In this document: piece after piece, positions 16,811 to 25,897 of the stretch | How the letters are laid out: every line of letters begins with the position of its first letter | How positions within the stretch are numbered: position 1 is the first letter of the stretch | Assembly (NCBI RefSeq): GCF_024228675.1 | Contig: NZ_CP100461.1 | Coordinates: 3,531,398-3,595,397 of the forward strand | Length of the DNA stretch: 64,000 nucleotides | Direction: 5' to 3' | Source: Salinigranum marinum | GTDB lineage: Archaea > Halobacteriota > Halobacteria > Halobacteriales > Haloferacaceae | Translations under genes and position numbers: made by a program | Notes under the pieces: generated by a model | Told to the model about the DNA's origin: nothing | Database searches by the model: none | The model's input: only the letters and a program-made list of their open reading frames with translations

Positions 16811-17731
16811 ATGCAGACGCACATCGTCCCGGTGGGGTTCGATTACGACCGCCTCATCGCGCCGCTCATCCGGGACCAGTTCGACGTCGACCGCGTCGTG
16901 CTCCTCGAAGGGGCGGTGGGGAGCGAGGCCAACGTCGAGTACTCGCGTCACCTGTCGAAAAAGCTCGAAAAGGACTTCCGGAACCTCCTCGGTGCCGAAA
17001 CCGGGCGCGTGATCGTCGAGGACGTCTACGACTACGACACGGCGTTCGAGCAGGCGTACGACCTCATCAACACCGAACTCGACACCGGCGCGGAGGTGTG
17101 GGTGAACGTCAGCGCGATGCCGCGGCCCGTCTCCTTCGCCTTCGCGACGGCCGCCCACTCGATCATGGTCGAGCGTCAGGAGGACAGGGACAGGATCCAC
17201 ACCTACTACACCGCCCCCGAAAAGTACCTCGAAACCGAACTCGCCGAGGAACTCCGTGCGGGGCGGGACCTCCTCGCCGACCTCCTCGACGCCGCGGAGG
17301 CCGAGACCGGGGACACCGGCGTCGACCTCGACCGCGGTCGACTCGAAGAACGGCTCGGCGCCGCCTCCGACCTCCTAGAGGAGTTCGACGAGCGCGGGAC
17401 GACCATCGGCGCGAAACGGATCGGCGCGAACCATATCGTCGAACTGCCGGTCGCCTCCTTCTCGAACGTCAAGCCGTTCGAGGAGGTCATCCTCTTCGAG
17501 CTCGGCGAACACGGCGAGTTCGAGTCCGTGTCCGAGTTGGCCGAGGCCCTCTCGAAAGAACTCGACGAGGAGTACACCGACTCCTTCCGGTCGAAGGTCA
17601 TCTACAACGTCGACCGGCTCGGCCCCGGCGGAAAGGGGTATATCGAGCAGGAAGAACACGGCAAGTCGTACCGTACGAGGCTGTCGCGCATCGGCGAACT
17701 CTGGGTGCGCGCACACGCCAATCACGACTGA
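16811..17731 (+). CDS. HFX_2341-type transcriptional regulator: CARF-like domain plus winged helix
   Basis: The 306-residue protein starts MQTHIVPVGFDYDRLIAPLI, the first strand and loop of a CARF/Csa3-like Rossmann domain (about 1-150) with VWVNVSAMPRPVSFAFATAAH (about 98-118) as the second conserved element. The C-terminal part (about 215-306) looks like a winged helix (FEEVILFELGEHGEFESVSELAEALS, VIYNVDRLGPGGKGYI). Such proteins are expected to sense a nucleotide and regulate transcription; the ligand and targets are unknown. No CRISPR array or cas gene is in the window. Confidence 0.8.
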   Translation: MQTHIVPVGFDYDRLIAPLIRDQFDVDRVVLLEGAVGSEANVEYSRHLSKKLEKDFRNLLGAETGRVIVEDVYDYDTAFEQAYDLINTELDTGAEVWVNVSAMPRPVSFAFATAAHSIMVERQEDRDRIHTYYTAPEKYLETELAEELRAGRDLLADLLDAAEAETGDTGVDLDRGRLEERLGAASDLLEEFDERGTTIGAKRIGANHIVELPVASFSNVKPFEEVILFELGEHGEFESVSELAEALSKELDEEYTDSFRSKVIYNVDRLGPGGKGYIEQEEHGKSYRTRLSRIGELWVRAHANHD

Positions 17732-17877
17732 ACCGGCACACGATCCCGAGCGCCGGGACCGAGCCGACGCGCGACGCACGGCACACGACCTACGTCCCGC
17801 CGTCTCGCTTTTCCCCGTCCCGCCGTCCCGCGGGCGCGCTCTCGTACCCTCGCAGCTTCGCACTTTCGCACCTTCGC

Positions 17878-18936
17878 TCAGAAGCCGAGCCCGGCCGGTT
17901 CGCCGGGGTCGAGCGGGCTCGTCGGGAGGTCGTCGGGGAGGTCGGGATCGTTGTAGACGCCCGGGGCGACGTCGTTCGGCCCGTCGGGGTAACACAGCGA
18001 TGCGAGCGCCTGGATCTGCGGGCGGCCGACGTCGAGTTCGAACTGGCCGCCGCCGTACAGCGCTATCCCTCTCTCGTCGGCGTACGCCAGCGTCTCGAAC
18101 AGCGACTCGACCGTGCCGAACCGCGAGGGCTTGATGTTGAGCCAGTTCGGCGGGTAGGGGAGCGCTTCGACCGACTCGACGCCCGTGATGGGGACGTCCC
18201 ACGAGAGCCGCTCGGCGTGGGCTTCGACGATCTCTTCCGTCTCCGGGACGAGCGCCGGGTCCTCGACCACGGCGTCGGGGAACCCCTCGAAGACGAGGCG
18301 GTACAGTTCGGGGTCGGGCTCTTGGTCGACCTCGGTCCCCTCGTACCGACCCTTGATGTCGAGGATCCGAACCGCGTCGGTCGCCGCGAGCGACTCGACG
18401 ATCTCGGGCGTCCACTCGGTGGTGGGGTCGAGTTTGAACTCGGTGTTCGGCACGCGGTCGAGGATCGCGTCGACGCGGTCGGTCGACGGCGGCTCGCCCA
18501 GCCGCGTCGAGGCGACGAATCGTACCGGCGAGTACTCCCGTCCCAGGACGGAGCCGAGGCTCTCGCCGGCCTGCCGGAGTGCCAGGTCGAGCCCCGCCGA
18601 CTCCAGCCCCCACCGGCGGTAGTGGTGGCCCGTGTCGCGCTCGGGCTCCTTCGCGGGGAAGAGGTCGATCTCGTCGAGTCGGTTCGAGAAGGACGCGAAC
18701 GTGTACTCGCCGGCGAGGTCGAACGCGTCGCCGAACGCCTCGGAGTCGGGATCGGGCAGGGCGTCGTGATCCGGCGTGTCGTAGGTGACGTCCTCGCCGC
18801 GGCCCGTCTCGTCCCCGTCGGAGAGGACGAACGTGGTCGATTTGCGGACGAAGCCGCTGGAGGTGTCGCGCTCCTGTTGGGTGTAGCCGACTCCCTCGAC
18901 GGTGAGCGGGAAATCGGCGACGCGTGAGAAGTCCAT
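17878..18936 (-). CDS. Enolase-superfamily (mandelate racemase-like) protein
   Basis: The 352-residue protein has an N-terminal capping region and a barrel with DIKG (about 194-197), the VVEDPA segment with an acidic metal ligand (about 224-229), and NIKPSRFGTVESLFETLAYA (about 271-290). This resembles the muconate/mandelate group, but the Lys/His acid-base pair is not obvious, so the reaction is uncertain. A minus-strand TATA-like CTTAAC near 18959-18965 supports ATG 18936. It is convergent with the CARF-like gene and 147 nt from it. Confidence 0.75.
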   Translation of the reverse strand: MDFSRVADFPLTVEGVGYTQQERDTSSGFVRKSTTFVLSDGDETGRGEDVTYDTPDHDALPDPDSEAFGDAFDLAGEYTFASFSNRLDEIDLFPAKEPERDTGHHYRRWGLESAGLDLALRQAGESLGSVLGREYSPVRFVASTRLGEPPSTDRVDAILDRVPNTEFKLDPTTEWTPEIVESLAATDAVRILDIKGRYEGTEVDQEPDPELYRLVFEGFPDAVVEDPALVPETEEIVEAHAERLSWDVPITGVESVEALPYPPNWLNIKPSRFGTVESLFETLAYADERGIALYGGGQFELDVGRPQIQALASLCYPDGPNDVAPGVYNDPDLPDDLPTSPLDPGEPAGLGF

Positions 18937-19290
18937 AGCGTGGGTACTGCCGGCGTCGGGTTAAGCGTCGGGTCGACGCGGCAGGGACGACGGCGGATCG
19001 AGTGCGTTCACCGAGGGCTCGATCCGTCTGTCCTCGATCCGTCTGTCGTCGATCAATCCCCGGGGAGCCGGGGAGCCGGGGGGACGAGCGCGGCGACGAG
19101 GCGAGAGCCAGAGCCAGACCGCGGAGGCCACCTCCTCCCCAGCCGACTGCGGGACTCGGGCACTCGTTTCACTCGTCCCCTCCGTCCTCATCCTTCGCGC
19201 GCGGGTCGCGGCCACGGAGGCCGCGACGCCACGCGCCACCGCCCGCGTGGTTCGACCCAGCGTCGCCGTGGCCCCTCGCGTCCGCCGAAC
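18937..19290. other. 354-nt intergenic region with short tandem repeats
   Basis: No gene is supportable here. It carries a perfect 15-bp tandem pair, CTCGATCCGTCTGTC at 19018-19032 and 19033-19047, followed by a short CCGGGGAG repeat at about 19060-19080. The left end holds the promoter of the enolase-superfamily gene (CTTAAC on the minus strand near 18962). The right part is GC-rich without clear structure. Confidence 0.5.
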
Positions 19291-20007
19291 TCACCGCGTC
19301 GCTTCGAGCTTCTTTACCCGTGTCGACAGCGCGAGGAACGTCGCCGCGAGCGTCAACACGACCGCCCCGGCGGCGGCGAGTTCGTGCGCCGGAGAGACGT
19401 GCTGGACCGTCTGGTCCACGATGGGCTCGGCGGGGATGAGTGTGTGGTGCGGGGTTCCAACGAGCGGGACGAAGTAGTCGACGAGGTCGTTGAAGCCGTA
19501 CCAGACGACGGCGACGAGGACCGCCCGGACCGGGAAGCCCGAAAAGCGGTGGATGACGAATGCCTCAACGACCATGGCCAGGTGACTCCAGAAGAGGAAG
19601 TTGTACATCGCCGGGTGGAGATACGAGAAGTCCTCGGCGAACACGAGGAGGACGTACGGCGTCCACGCGCCGAGTTTGAGACAGCCGAAGAAGGCCAGGG
19701 CGTTGAGGTACTCGTTCGTCCGGCCCAGATACCACGCGCCGAACGCGCACGCGATAAACAGTGTCGCGACCGGCGAGTCGGGGACGAACGGCCACATCAC
19801 GGCGGGTTCGAGCGAGAACTGAAACCCGTAGTACCAGAAGCCAAAGGCGGTCCCGACGAGGTTCGTGACGACGACCAGCGGGACGAGGTTGAGTCCGAGG
19901 TTTTCGACTGCTCGGGGAAGGGGAGCGAGCCACCGAGGGAGGTCTGTCGGGGCGGGGAGACCGTCGCCGTCGAACAGTCGGGCGAGGCGGCGTCGAGCCG
20001 TGGCCAT
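19291..20007 (-). CDS. DUF1405 family membrane protein
   Basis: The 238-residue protein has about six membrane helices. It contains the family-like stretches VTNLVGTAFGFWYYGFQF, ATLFIACAFGAWYLGR, LVFAEDFSYLHPAMYNFLFWSHLAMVVEA and VWYGFNDLVDYFVPLVGT. Aromatic and acidic residues lie within the helices, but there is no known function. Start is ATG 20007; an upstream extension of 39 codons is Arg-rich and discarded. It diverges from pdxS with 170 nt between starts. Confidence 0.85.
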   Translation of the reverse strand: MATARRRLARLFDGDGLPAPTDLPRWLAPLPRAVENLGLNLVPLVVVTNLVGTAFGFWYYGFQFSLEPAVMWPFVPDSPVATLFIACAFGAWYLGRTNEYLNALAFFGCLKLGAWTPYVLLVFAEDFSYLHPAMYNFLFWSHLAMVVEAFVIHRFSGFPVRAVLVAVVWYGFNDLVDYFVPLVGTPHHTLIPAEPIVDQTVQHVSPAHELAAAGAVVLTLAATFLALSTRVKKLEATR

Positions 20008-20148
20008 AGGCGTCGAAAGAAGGGCGGTGACAAAGCGATGGCGGTCCCGTGCGAGTGGTCCGGCGCGCCGAGCGGTACGACGTGACGGGCGGCGGATCAC
20101 GGGAGCCCCGCGCCGTCGTCTCACCCGACGTTTCGCCCGAAAGCACGG

Positions 20149-20155
20149 CTTAAGT
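20149..20155 (+). promoter_or_regulatory. TATA-like box of pdxS
   Basis: CTTAAGT sits 26 nt before ATG 20178. The spacing selects that ATG over an in-frame ATG eight codons upstream, which would lie on the box itself, and implies a leaderless mRNA. Confidence 0.55.
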
Positions 20156-20177
20156 GCGTCCGGTCCAAGGCCACAGT

Positions 20178-21086
20178 ATGGCCGAAGAGACCGACCTGAA
20201 GGAACTCAGACGCGGGACCGACCTCGTCAAGCGCGGCTTCGCGCAGATGCAGAAGGGTGGCGTCATCATGGACGTGGTGAACGCCGAACAGGCCCGGATC
20301 GCCGAGGAGGCCGGTGCCGTCGCCGTCATGGCGCTGGAGGCCGTCCCCGCCGACATCCGCAAGCGCGGCGGCGTCTCGCGGATGCCCGACCCGGAGAAGG
20401 TGTCGGAGATCATCGATTCGGTTTCGATCCCGGTGATGGGGAAAGCCCGGATCGGCCACTACACCGAGGCGCAGATCCTCGAAGCGCTCGGCGTCGACAT
20501 GGTCGACGAGAGCGAGGTGCTCACGCCCGCGGACAACGAGTACCACATCGACAAGCGCGAGTTCACCTCGCCGTTCGTCTGTGGCGCGCGCGACCTTCCA
20601 GAGGCGCTCCGCCGCATCGATGAGGGCGCGGCGATGATCCGTACGAAGGGCGAGGCCGGGACGGGCGACGTCAACCAGGCCGTCACCCACCAGCGGACGA
20701 TCAAACACCAGATCCGCTCGGTCATGGGACTGCAGTACGACGAGCGCGAGAAGTGGGCCCGCGAGCACGAAGCGCCCGCCGATCTCGTCCACGAGACGGC
20801 GGAGATGGGCCGACTCCCCGTCGTGAACTTCGCCGCCGGCGGCATCGCCACCCCCGCCGACGCGGCGCTCATGATGTACCACGAGTGCGACGGCATCTTC
20901 GTCGGCTCCGGTATCTTCGGCGCGGAAAACCCCGAGGCGATGGGACGCGCCGTCGTCGAGGCCGTCAACAACTGGGACGACCCCGAGGCGCTCGCCGAGA
21001 TCGCCACCAACACGGGCAAGGGGATGAAGGGCGAGTCGAACGTCGACATGCCCGAAGAAGAGAAGCTGCAGGGTCGCGGCGTCTAA
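20178..21086 (+). CDS. pdxS: Pyridoxal 5'-phosphate synthase, PdxS subunit
   Basis: PdxS forms PLP from ribose 5-phosphate, glyceraldehyde 3-phosphate and ammonia; the ammonia comes from glutamine via PdxT. The 302-residue protein is full length. It has the catalytic Lys89 in VMGKARIGH, Asp32 in [23 protein letters not shown], the phosphate-binding GEAGTGDV, and [16 protein letters not shown]. pdxT is not in this window, so the glutaminase subunit must be encoded elsewhere. Confidence 0.97.
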   Translation: MAEETDLKELRRGTDLVKRGFAQMQKGGVIMDVVNAEQARIAEEAGAVAVMALEAVPADIRKRGGVSRMPDPEKVSEIIDSVSIPVMGKARIGHYTEAQILEALGVDMVDESEVLTPADNEYHIDKREFTSPFVCGARDLPEALRRIDEGAAMIRTKGEAGTGDVNQAVTHQRTIKHQIRSVMGLQYDEREKWAREHEAPADLVHETAEMGRLPVVNFAAGGIATPADAALMMYHECDGIFVGSGIFGAENPEAMGRAVVEAVNNWDDPEALAEIATNTGKGMKGESNVDMPEEEKLQGRGV

Positions 21087-21140
21087 CGCTCGCTACTCGT
21101 TTTGCCGGCTGACGACTCGACCGAGGACGTCTCCACCCGG

Positions 21141-21623
21141 ATGGTCCACGACGCGGCCGCACACACCACTCCAGACGACGGCGGCGCGCGCGTCCGGACG
21201 TTGCTCGACCGGACCGTCTCCGCCGCCGACGCGCGAGGCGACGCGGCGCTCCGCTATCTCGCGTGCGTCCGTGCGGTCGCGGCCGCCGCCGACTGCGGAC
21301 CCGAGTGGCTCCCGTGGCTCGTCGGCGACGCGCTCGCCCGGACCGTTCGAACGACGAATTCCCCGTTCGGCGACCGCGACGCCCAGGTCGATCTCGTCGC
21401 CCGCGTCGCGGCGCTGGCGGTGCACCACCGCTGGAAGCGACCCGCCGCGCTCGAAGCCACGGGCGACCCGTCCTTCGAGCGGATCGTCAGAGGCGTCCGG
21501 ACCGTCGAGAGCGACGACCGCCAGTTCTTCGAGCGCGTCGTCCGCGAGACGGCAACGCTGCTTGACGAGGAGTTCGTCGACAGCGCCGCCCTCGACTGGC
21601 AGGACGCGTTCGACGCGGCGTGA
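21141..21623 (+). CDS. Haloarchaeal helical protein of unknown function
   Basis: The 160-residue soluble protein looks mostly helical and Ala/Arg-rich (LRYLACVRAVAAAADCGPEWLPWLVGDALAR, VARVAALAVHHRW, FFERVVRETATLLDEEF). I recognise no family. I choose ATG 21141 (MVHDAAAHTTP); a TTG at 21102 is possible and would begin 15 nt after pdxS, in which case it could be cotranscribed with it. Codon use matches the surroundings. Confidence 0.65.
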   Translation: MVHDAAAHTTPDDGGARVRTLLDRTVSAADARGDAALRYLACVRAVAAAADCGPEWLPWLVGDALARTVRTTNSPFGDRDAQVDLVARVAALAVHHRWKRPAALEATGDPSFERIVRGVRTVESDDRQFFERVVRETATLLDEEFVDSAALDWQDAFDAA

Positions 21624-21739
21624 TCCGAGAGCGGATCGTTCCACGGCGTTCCGTTCGTGGCCGGTGTCTCGTTGCCGACGACAGGCCCGTTCGGGCGAGT
21701 GACAAGACACATACCCCGGCCCGTCGAACCGCCGTCCGA

Positions 21740-21901
21740 ATGGTTTCACTCGCGGACTACTGGGACGAACTCGAACCGACTGCGCTCGTCGTCGTCGGCT
21801 TCGTCCTCTTCGTCATCCCCGAACCGGCGACCTCTACCCTCGGCATCGGCCTCATGCTCCTCGGCATCGCCTGGTGGTTCTACCAGTGGGGACGGCCCTG
21901 A
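21740..21901 (+). CDS. Small single- or two-pass membrane protein (53 residues)
   Basis: The protein reads MVSLADYWDELEPTALVVVGF... and ends LGIAWWFYQWGRP, with hydrophobic segments at about 14-27 and 35-48 and an acidic N-terminus. The short length, aromatic end and ATG 21740 25-30 nt after an ACACATACC stretch make it plausible as a real gene. No function is known. Confidence 0.55.
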   Translation: MVSLADYWDELEPTALVVVGFVLFVIPEPATSTLGIGLMLLGIAWWFYQWGRP

Positions 21902-21932
21902 GGCGCAAGAAATCGAGGGCGTGGTCGGCTGG

Positions 21933-22067
21933 CTATGCACCCGCGGCGGAGACGACCGGGGTCGGGTCGTTACCGCCGTTGAGGATTCGGTCGACGATCT
22001 CGCCGAAGTCCGGCGTCTCCTCGTCTTCTTCGGGTTCGTCGGACGGATAGTGCGGGACGATCGGCAT
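21933..22067 (-). CDS. Possible small acidic protein (44 residues)
   Basis: From ATG 22067 the frame reads MPIVPHYPSDEPEEDEETPDF... and ends PTPVVSAAGA. Its acidic composition and codon use look haloarchaeal. A strong TATA-like TTTAAAAAT (minus strand, about 22135-22143) lies about 70 nt upstream, which would give a short 5' leader. The frame is open further upstream through ELAWWYT but without a usual start codon. I cannot exclude a chance frame. Confidence 0.35.
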   Translation of the reverse strand: MPIVPHYPSDEPEEDEETPDFGEIVDRILNGGNDPTPVVSAAGA

Positions 22068-22160
22068 CGTGTACCACCACGCCAGTTCCAGTATCGACTC
22101 GCCTACTGAATAATGGTTGCGCCGGTCGGCGTCGATTTTTAAATCGCGCGCCGTGGCACC

Positions 22161-23039
22161 TCACCCCAGCAGTTCGGCTCCCCGGCCGATCTCCGTCTGG
22201 TAGGCTCGGGCGTCGACACCGACGTCCGAGAAGGCGTCGACCATCGCGCCCGCCACCGCCCGACGGTCGGACTCGTAGCAGGCGGCGATGATCGAGGGAC
22301 CGGCCCCGGAGACGGTCACGCCCGTCGCGCCGGCGTCGAACGCCGCCGTCCGGACCTGGCCGTACCCCGAGATGAGGCTCGCGCGGGCAGGGGTGACGAT
22401 CTCGTCGCTCATCCCCTCGCCGACGAGCGCGGGATCCGACCGACACATCCCGACGGTGAGCGTCGCGGCGCGTCCGACCGTGTCGACGAGATCCGTCATC
22501 TCGGCCGTCGACGGGACGACCCGGCGCGCGTCGCGGGTCGAGACGGCGATCTCGGGGAGGCAGGCGACGAGCGGGATGGCGGCGTCGACGGTGGTGATGT
22601 CGCCGCCGGCGGCGATGGTGAACCCGCCCAACAGGGAGGGAGCGACGTTGTCGGCGTGGGGTTCGCCGGAGACGACCGCCTCGCCCTCCGCGGCGATGGG
22701 GACGAGCTCCTCCTTCGTGAGGCCGCGGTCGTACAGTTCGTTCAGCGCGAGCGCCGCGGCGGCCGCCGAGGCCGCCGACGACCCCAGGCCGGAGGAGGGT
22801 CGAACGCCCTTGTCGATGCGGATGTGCGCCGGCGCGTCGAGCGCCTCGGCGACCGCGCCGACCGTGTTCCCCTCCGGGTCGGTCGGGATGTACGTCGAGC
22901 CGATGCCGGTCACCTCGATGGTCGTCTCGTCGGCCTTCTCGACGCGAACGACGTCGGCCGGACGGTCGAGGGCGACGCCGAAGACGTCGAAGCCACTCCC
23001 GAGGTTCGCGCTCGTCGCGGGGGCCCTGACCGTCAGCAT
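22161..23039 (-). CDS. thrB: Homoserine kinase
   Basis: ThrB phosphorylates homoserine in threonine synthesis. The 292-residue GHMP kinase has APATSANLGSGFDVFG at the N-terminus, the ATP-binding PSSGLGSSAAS at 81-91, HADNVAPSLLGGFT in mid-sequence and the C-terminal GVTVSGAGPSIIA motif. ATG 23039 has a minus-strand TATA-like TTTTTACTC 26 nt upstream (about 23061-23069). No other threonine genes are adjacent. Confidence 0.96.
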   Translation of the reverse strand: MLTVRAPATSANLGSGFDVFGVALDRPADVVRVEKADETTIEVTGIGSTYIPTDPEGNTVGAVAEALDAPAHIRIDKGVRPSSGLGSSAASAAAAALALNELYDRGLTKEELVPIAAEGEAVVSGEPHADNVAPSLLGGFTIAAGGDITTVDAAIPLVACLPEIAVSTRDARRVVPSTAEMTDLVDTVGRAATLTVGMCRSDPALVGEGMSDEIVTPARASLISGYGQVRTAAFDAGATGVTVSGAGPSIIAACYESDRRAVAGAMVDAFSDVGVDARAYQTEIGRGAELLG

Positions 23040-23206
23040 GCCCCGCTGTTTACGAACGGCGAGTAAAAAGGTAGCGAAGGGACAGAGTCCGTCTCAGTCC
23101 CGTGATTCGGCTCTCGTCCACCACCGTGGCCTTCCCCGGCCGTCGGCCGCGACGTGGCCTCACGTGGCTCTCCCCGCCGGATGACCTTCCCGACGACCGA
23201 CGACGC

Positions 23207-23410
23207 TCACTCCTCGACCCTGAACCCGATGTTCACCTTCGTCTTGTACACGGGTGAGCCCCCCTGCTTGAGGTCGAGCCACTGGTCTTCGACGACCGCC
23301 CACTGGAGACTGTGGACGGTCGCCTCCGTGCGGTCGACGGCGGCCAGCGCCGCCGCCTCCCACGAGTCGGTGCTCGTCGCCGTGATGGTTACCTCTTTGT
23401 CGACTGACAT
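23207..23410 (-). CDS. Dodecin family flavin-binding protein
   Basis: The 67-residue protein has the dodecin pattern TATSTDSWEAAALAAVDRTEATVHSLQWAVVEDQWLDL, including the conserved Trp37 that stacks on flavin and the closing strand YKTKVNIGFRVEE. Dodecins form hollow dodecamers that store riboflavin or FMN and limit flavin photochemistry. Start ATG 23410 is chosen because it gives the standard length; the frame is open 45 codons further upstream. An FAD oxidoreductase lies divergently next to it. Confidence 0.92.
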   Translation of the reverse strand: MSVDKEVTITATSTDSWEAAALAAVDRTEATVHSLQWAVVEDQWLDLKQGGSPVYKTKVNIGFRVEE

Positions 23411-23579
23411 CCCACCGAACCGATTCGCACCGACACATGTTAACCATTTGCACTGAACCGTGACGATCGTCCGAGACACTGGGTGGGACCGCCTCGTGGC
23501 CGAGAGCCGCCGAACGGAGCCACACGTCGGCGGTCGGTGAACCACAAAGTCCTAACACGCGCGTCTCGAACTCAGTCCA

Positions 23580-24953
23580 ATGATCCACGTCGTCGGCGGG
23601 GGCATCGCCGGCCTCGCCGCCGCCTACCGCCTCCGACAACACGGTCACGACGTCCACGTCTTCGAGGCCTCGGACGCCGTGGGCGGACTCGCGGCGACCT
23701 ACGAGACGCCGGGCGACCGCATCGAGAAGTTCTACCACCACCTCTCGAAGTCCGAGGAGACCATCGTCGAACTCGCCGACGAACTCGGCGTCGGCGATCG
23801 CCTGGAGTGGCTCGTCGGCGAGAACGCCTACTACGTCGATGGCGTCGTCCACCCGCTCGACACGCCGTGGGAGATCCTCGCGTATCCACACCTCTCGATC
23901 TACGACAAGTTCCGGCTGGGCATGCTCACGCTCGGCGTCGACCTCCGCGGCGGGCGGCCACGGTTCGACTCCTACGAGTCGCTCGAGGCGTACGAGAACG
24001 TCCCCATCCGCGAGTTCATCGTCGACCACACAACCGAAGGCGTCTACGAACACTTCTTCGAGCCGTTGCTCGACGCGAAGTTCGGCTCGCGGAAGGAGGA
24101 CGTGTCGGCGGCGTGGCTGCTGGGGCGGATCAAGTTCCGCGGCGAGCGTGACCTCCTCCGCGGGGAGATCCTCGGCTACTTCGACGGCGGTTTCGCTCCG
24201 TTCATCGAGGCGCTCGTCGACGCGGTGGGCCGCGACACCGTGACGACCGAGGCACGCGTCACCGACCTCGGCGTCGAGGACGGCGCGGTGTCGACGCTCA
24301 CGGTCGAGTGCGGGCAAACCGCGGAGACGCACGACACCGACGGGGTCGTCGTCGCGGCGATGCCGAACGTACTCGAAGCGCTCTGCGGCTACGAGTGCGA
24401 TATCGACTTCCAGGGCGCGGTGTGTGCGGTCGTCACGATGGACGAACCCCTCACGGACACGTACTGGCTGAACGTCGCTCACGACGCTCCGTTCGGCGCG
24501 CTCATCGAGCACACGAACTTCGTCTCCCCCGACAGGTACGGGGGCAAACGTCTCCTCTACGTCGCCAGCTACATCCAGGAGTACGACGAGGAACTGTGGC
24601 AGTCGACCGACGAGGAGATCGAGGAGCTGTGGCTCGCGGGGATCGAGGAGATGTTTCCCGGCTTCTCCCGGGCGTCGGTCGAGGAGTTCCGGGTCGCACG
24701 CAACCCACGCGCCGCGCCGATCTACGAGCGCGGCTACCTCGAGCAGGTCGTCCCGTACGACCTGAGCGAGGTGGCCGACGGCCTCTACTACGCGGGGATG
24801 GCCTCGCGGGCGCAGTACCCCGAGCGCTCGCTCAACGGCGGCATCGTCGCCGGCTTCGAGTGTGCCGACCGCATCGACGCGCGGGCGACGGCCGACGTGC
24901 GGGGAGCGCGCGACTCCGACCAGGTCGTCGCCGACGGCGCGGGCGACGAGTGA
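23580..24953 (+). CDS. NAD(P)/FAD-dependent amine-oxidase-like oxidoreductase
   Basis: The 457-residue protein begins MIHVVGGGIAGLAAAYRLRQ with the FAD-binding GxGxxG and continues EASDAVGGLAATYE, the amine oxidase/protoporphyrinogen oxidase layout. It contains FYHHLSKSEETI and a C-terminal GLYYAGMASRAQYPERSLNGGIVAG flavin-contacting segment. Related proteins handle UDP-galactopyranose, carotenoids or sterol-like isoprenoids, so the substrate is open. No signal peptide. Divergent from dodecin with 169 nt between. Confidence 0.88.
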   Translation: MIHVVGGGIAGLAAAYRLRQHGHDVHVFEASDAVGGLAATYETPGDRIEKFYHHLSKSEETIVELADELGVGDRLEWLVGENAYYVDGVVHPLDTPWEILAYPHLSIYDKFRLGMLTLGVDLRGGRPRFDSYESLEAYENVPIREFIVDHTTEGVYEHFFEPLLDAKFGSRKEDVSAAWLLGRIKFRGERDLLRGEILGYFDGGFAPFIEALVDAVGRDTVTTEARVTDLGVEDGAVSTLTVECGQTAETHDTDGVVVAAMPNVLEALCGYECDIDFQGAVCAVVTMDEPLTDTYWLNVAHDAPFGALIEHTNFVSPDRYGGKRLLYVASYIQEYDEELWQSTDEEIEELWLAGIEEMFPGFSRASVEEFRVARNPRAAPIYERGYLEQVVPYDLSEVADGLYYAGMASRAQYPERSLNGGIVAGFECADRIDARATADVRGARDSDQVVADGAGDE

Positions 24954-25083
24954 GCCGCGCTCGACCCACCGGTCAGGGAGCGTCGAACGCGACCCGGACG
25001 GACGGGCGTCACACACCGCCGCCGAGGTGCGTCAGCGCCGCGCCGAGGAAGGGACCGAGTGGGACGACGACTCCGAGAACGAG

Positions 25084-25701
25084 TTAATCCGCTCTCGCGT
25101 CCTCGTCGACGTCGGTGTCGACGTTCTGCATCCCCGGTGCGGCCGTGACGTCGACCTCGTCGTCATCGGGGTCGATCGCGTCGCCGACGTGGAGGTTACC
25201 CTCCTGGTCCTCGACGTAGACGTCGTCGGCGAAGCCGCCCTTCGCGTGGGGGTGTTCGGGCGCGTCCAGTTTCTCGGGCGTCGACGGCGCGCTCGGGATC
25301 GTCCGCGTGCGGAAGTCGCCGAGCGGGTCGTCGATGGTGATCTCGTACCGCTCGAAGAACCCCTCGTAGCGCTCGTAGTGGGCTTCGAGTTCGTCGCCGG
25401 GGAACTCCATCATCTCGGTCCAGCCGTGGTTGAAGAAGTCGAAGTTGGCCTGGACGTGGGTAATTTCACGCGCCTCAGCCTCGGTGAAGCCGGCGTCGAG
25501 CGCCGCGACGTACGTGTCGAACGTACAGTGGAAGAAGTCGGCCATGTGTGCCTCGCGCTCCTCGCGACGACCCTCGTCGGCCTTGCGGCCGAAGACGTCG
25601 ACGTGGAGGTCGACGAGTTTGTCCCGGGCGATGTCACCGACGACCGGGGTGGTGAGTGCCTTCTTCGCCGCCCAGTGGCGCAGGTTCTGGCGGATCTTCA
25701 T
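25084..25701 (-). CDS. DUF6149-like haloarchaeal protein
   Basis: The 205-residue protein begins MKIRQNLRHWAAKKALTTP. It has a helical core with aromatic/His-rich stretches HVDVFGRKAD, MADFFHCTFDTYVAALDAGFTEAEAREITHVQANFDFFNHGWTEMMEFP and an acidic tail after about 160. I recall this as DUF6149. The His/Asp/Glu spacing in the helices could bind metal, but this is inference. I place the start at ATG 25701; the longer open frame is Arg-rich. Confidence 0.72.
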   Translation of the reverse strand: MKIRQNLRHWAAKKALTTPVVGDIARDKLVDLHVDVFGRKADEGRREEREAHMADFFHCTFDTYVAALDAGFTEAEAREITHVQANFDFFNHGWTEMMEFPGDELEAHYERYEGFFERYEITIDDPLGDFRTRTIPSAPSTPEKLDAPEHPHAKGGFADDVYVEDQEGNLHVGDAIDPDDDEVDVTAAPGMQNVDTDVDEDARAD

Positions 25702-25868
25702 CTCGTTCGGGGCTTGGAGCGAACTCGGGTAAGCGTTGCGGCGGGGGGTCGTGAGGCGAGTCGCCGGCGGACGAGTCCCGAGCGCTGGCCCCAGAGCCCG
25801 CTTCCGACACACACACGGACGGTGCCGGCCCCGGATCCGTCTCGCTCTCGACCGGGACCACGCCAACG

Positions 25869-25874
25869 CTTATC
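25869..25874 (+). promoter_or_regulatory. TATA-like box of the aldehyde:ferredoxin oxidoreductase gene
   Basis: CTTATC lies 26 nt before ATG 25898. It supports that start over an open frame that extends 54 codons upstream. Confidence 0.45.
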
Positions 25875-25897
25875 GCCCGGTCGGCACTACACACGCC

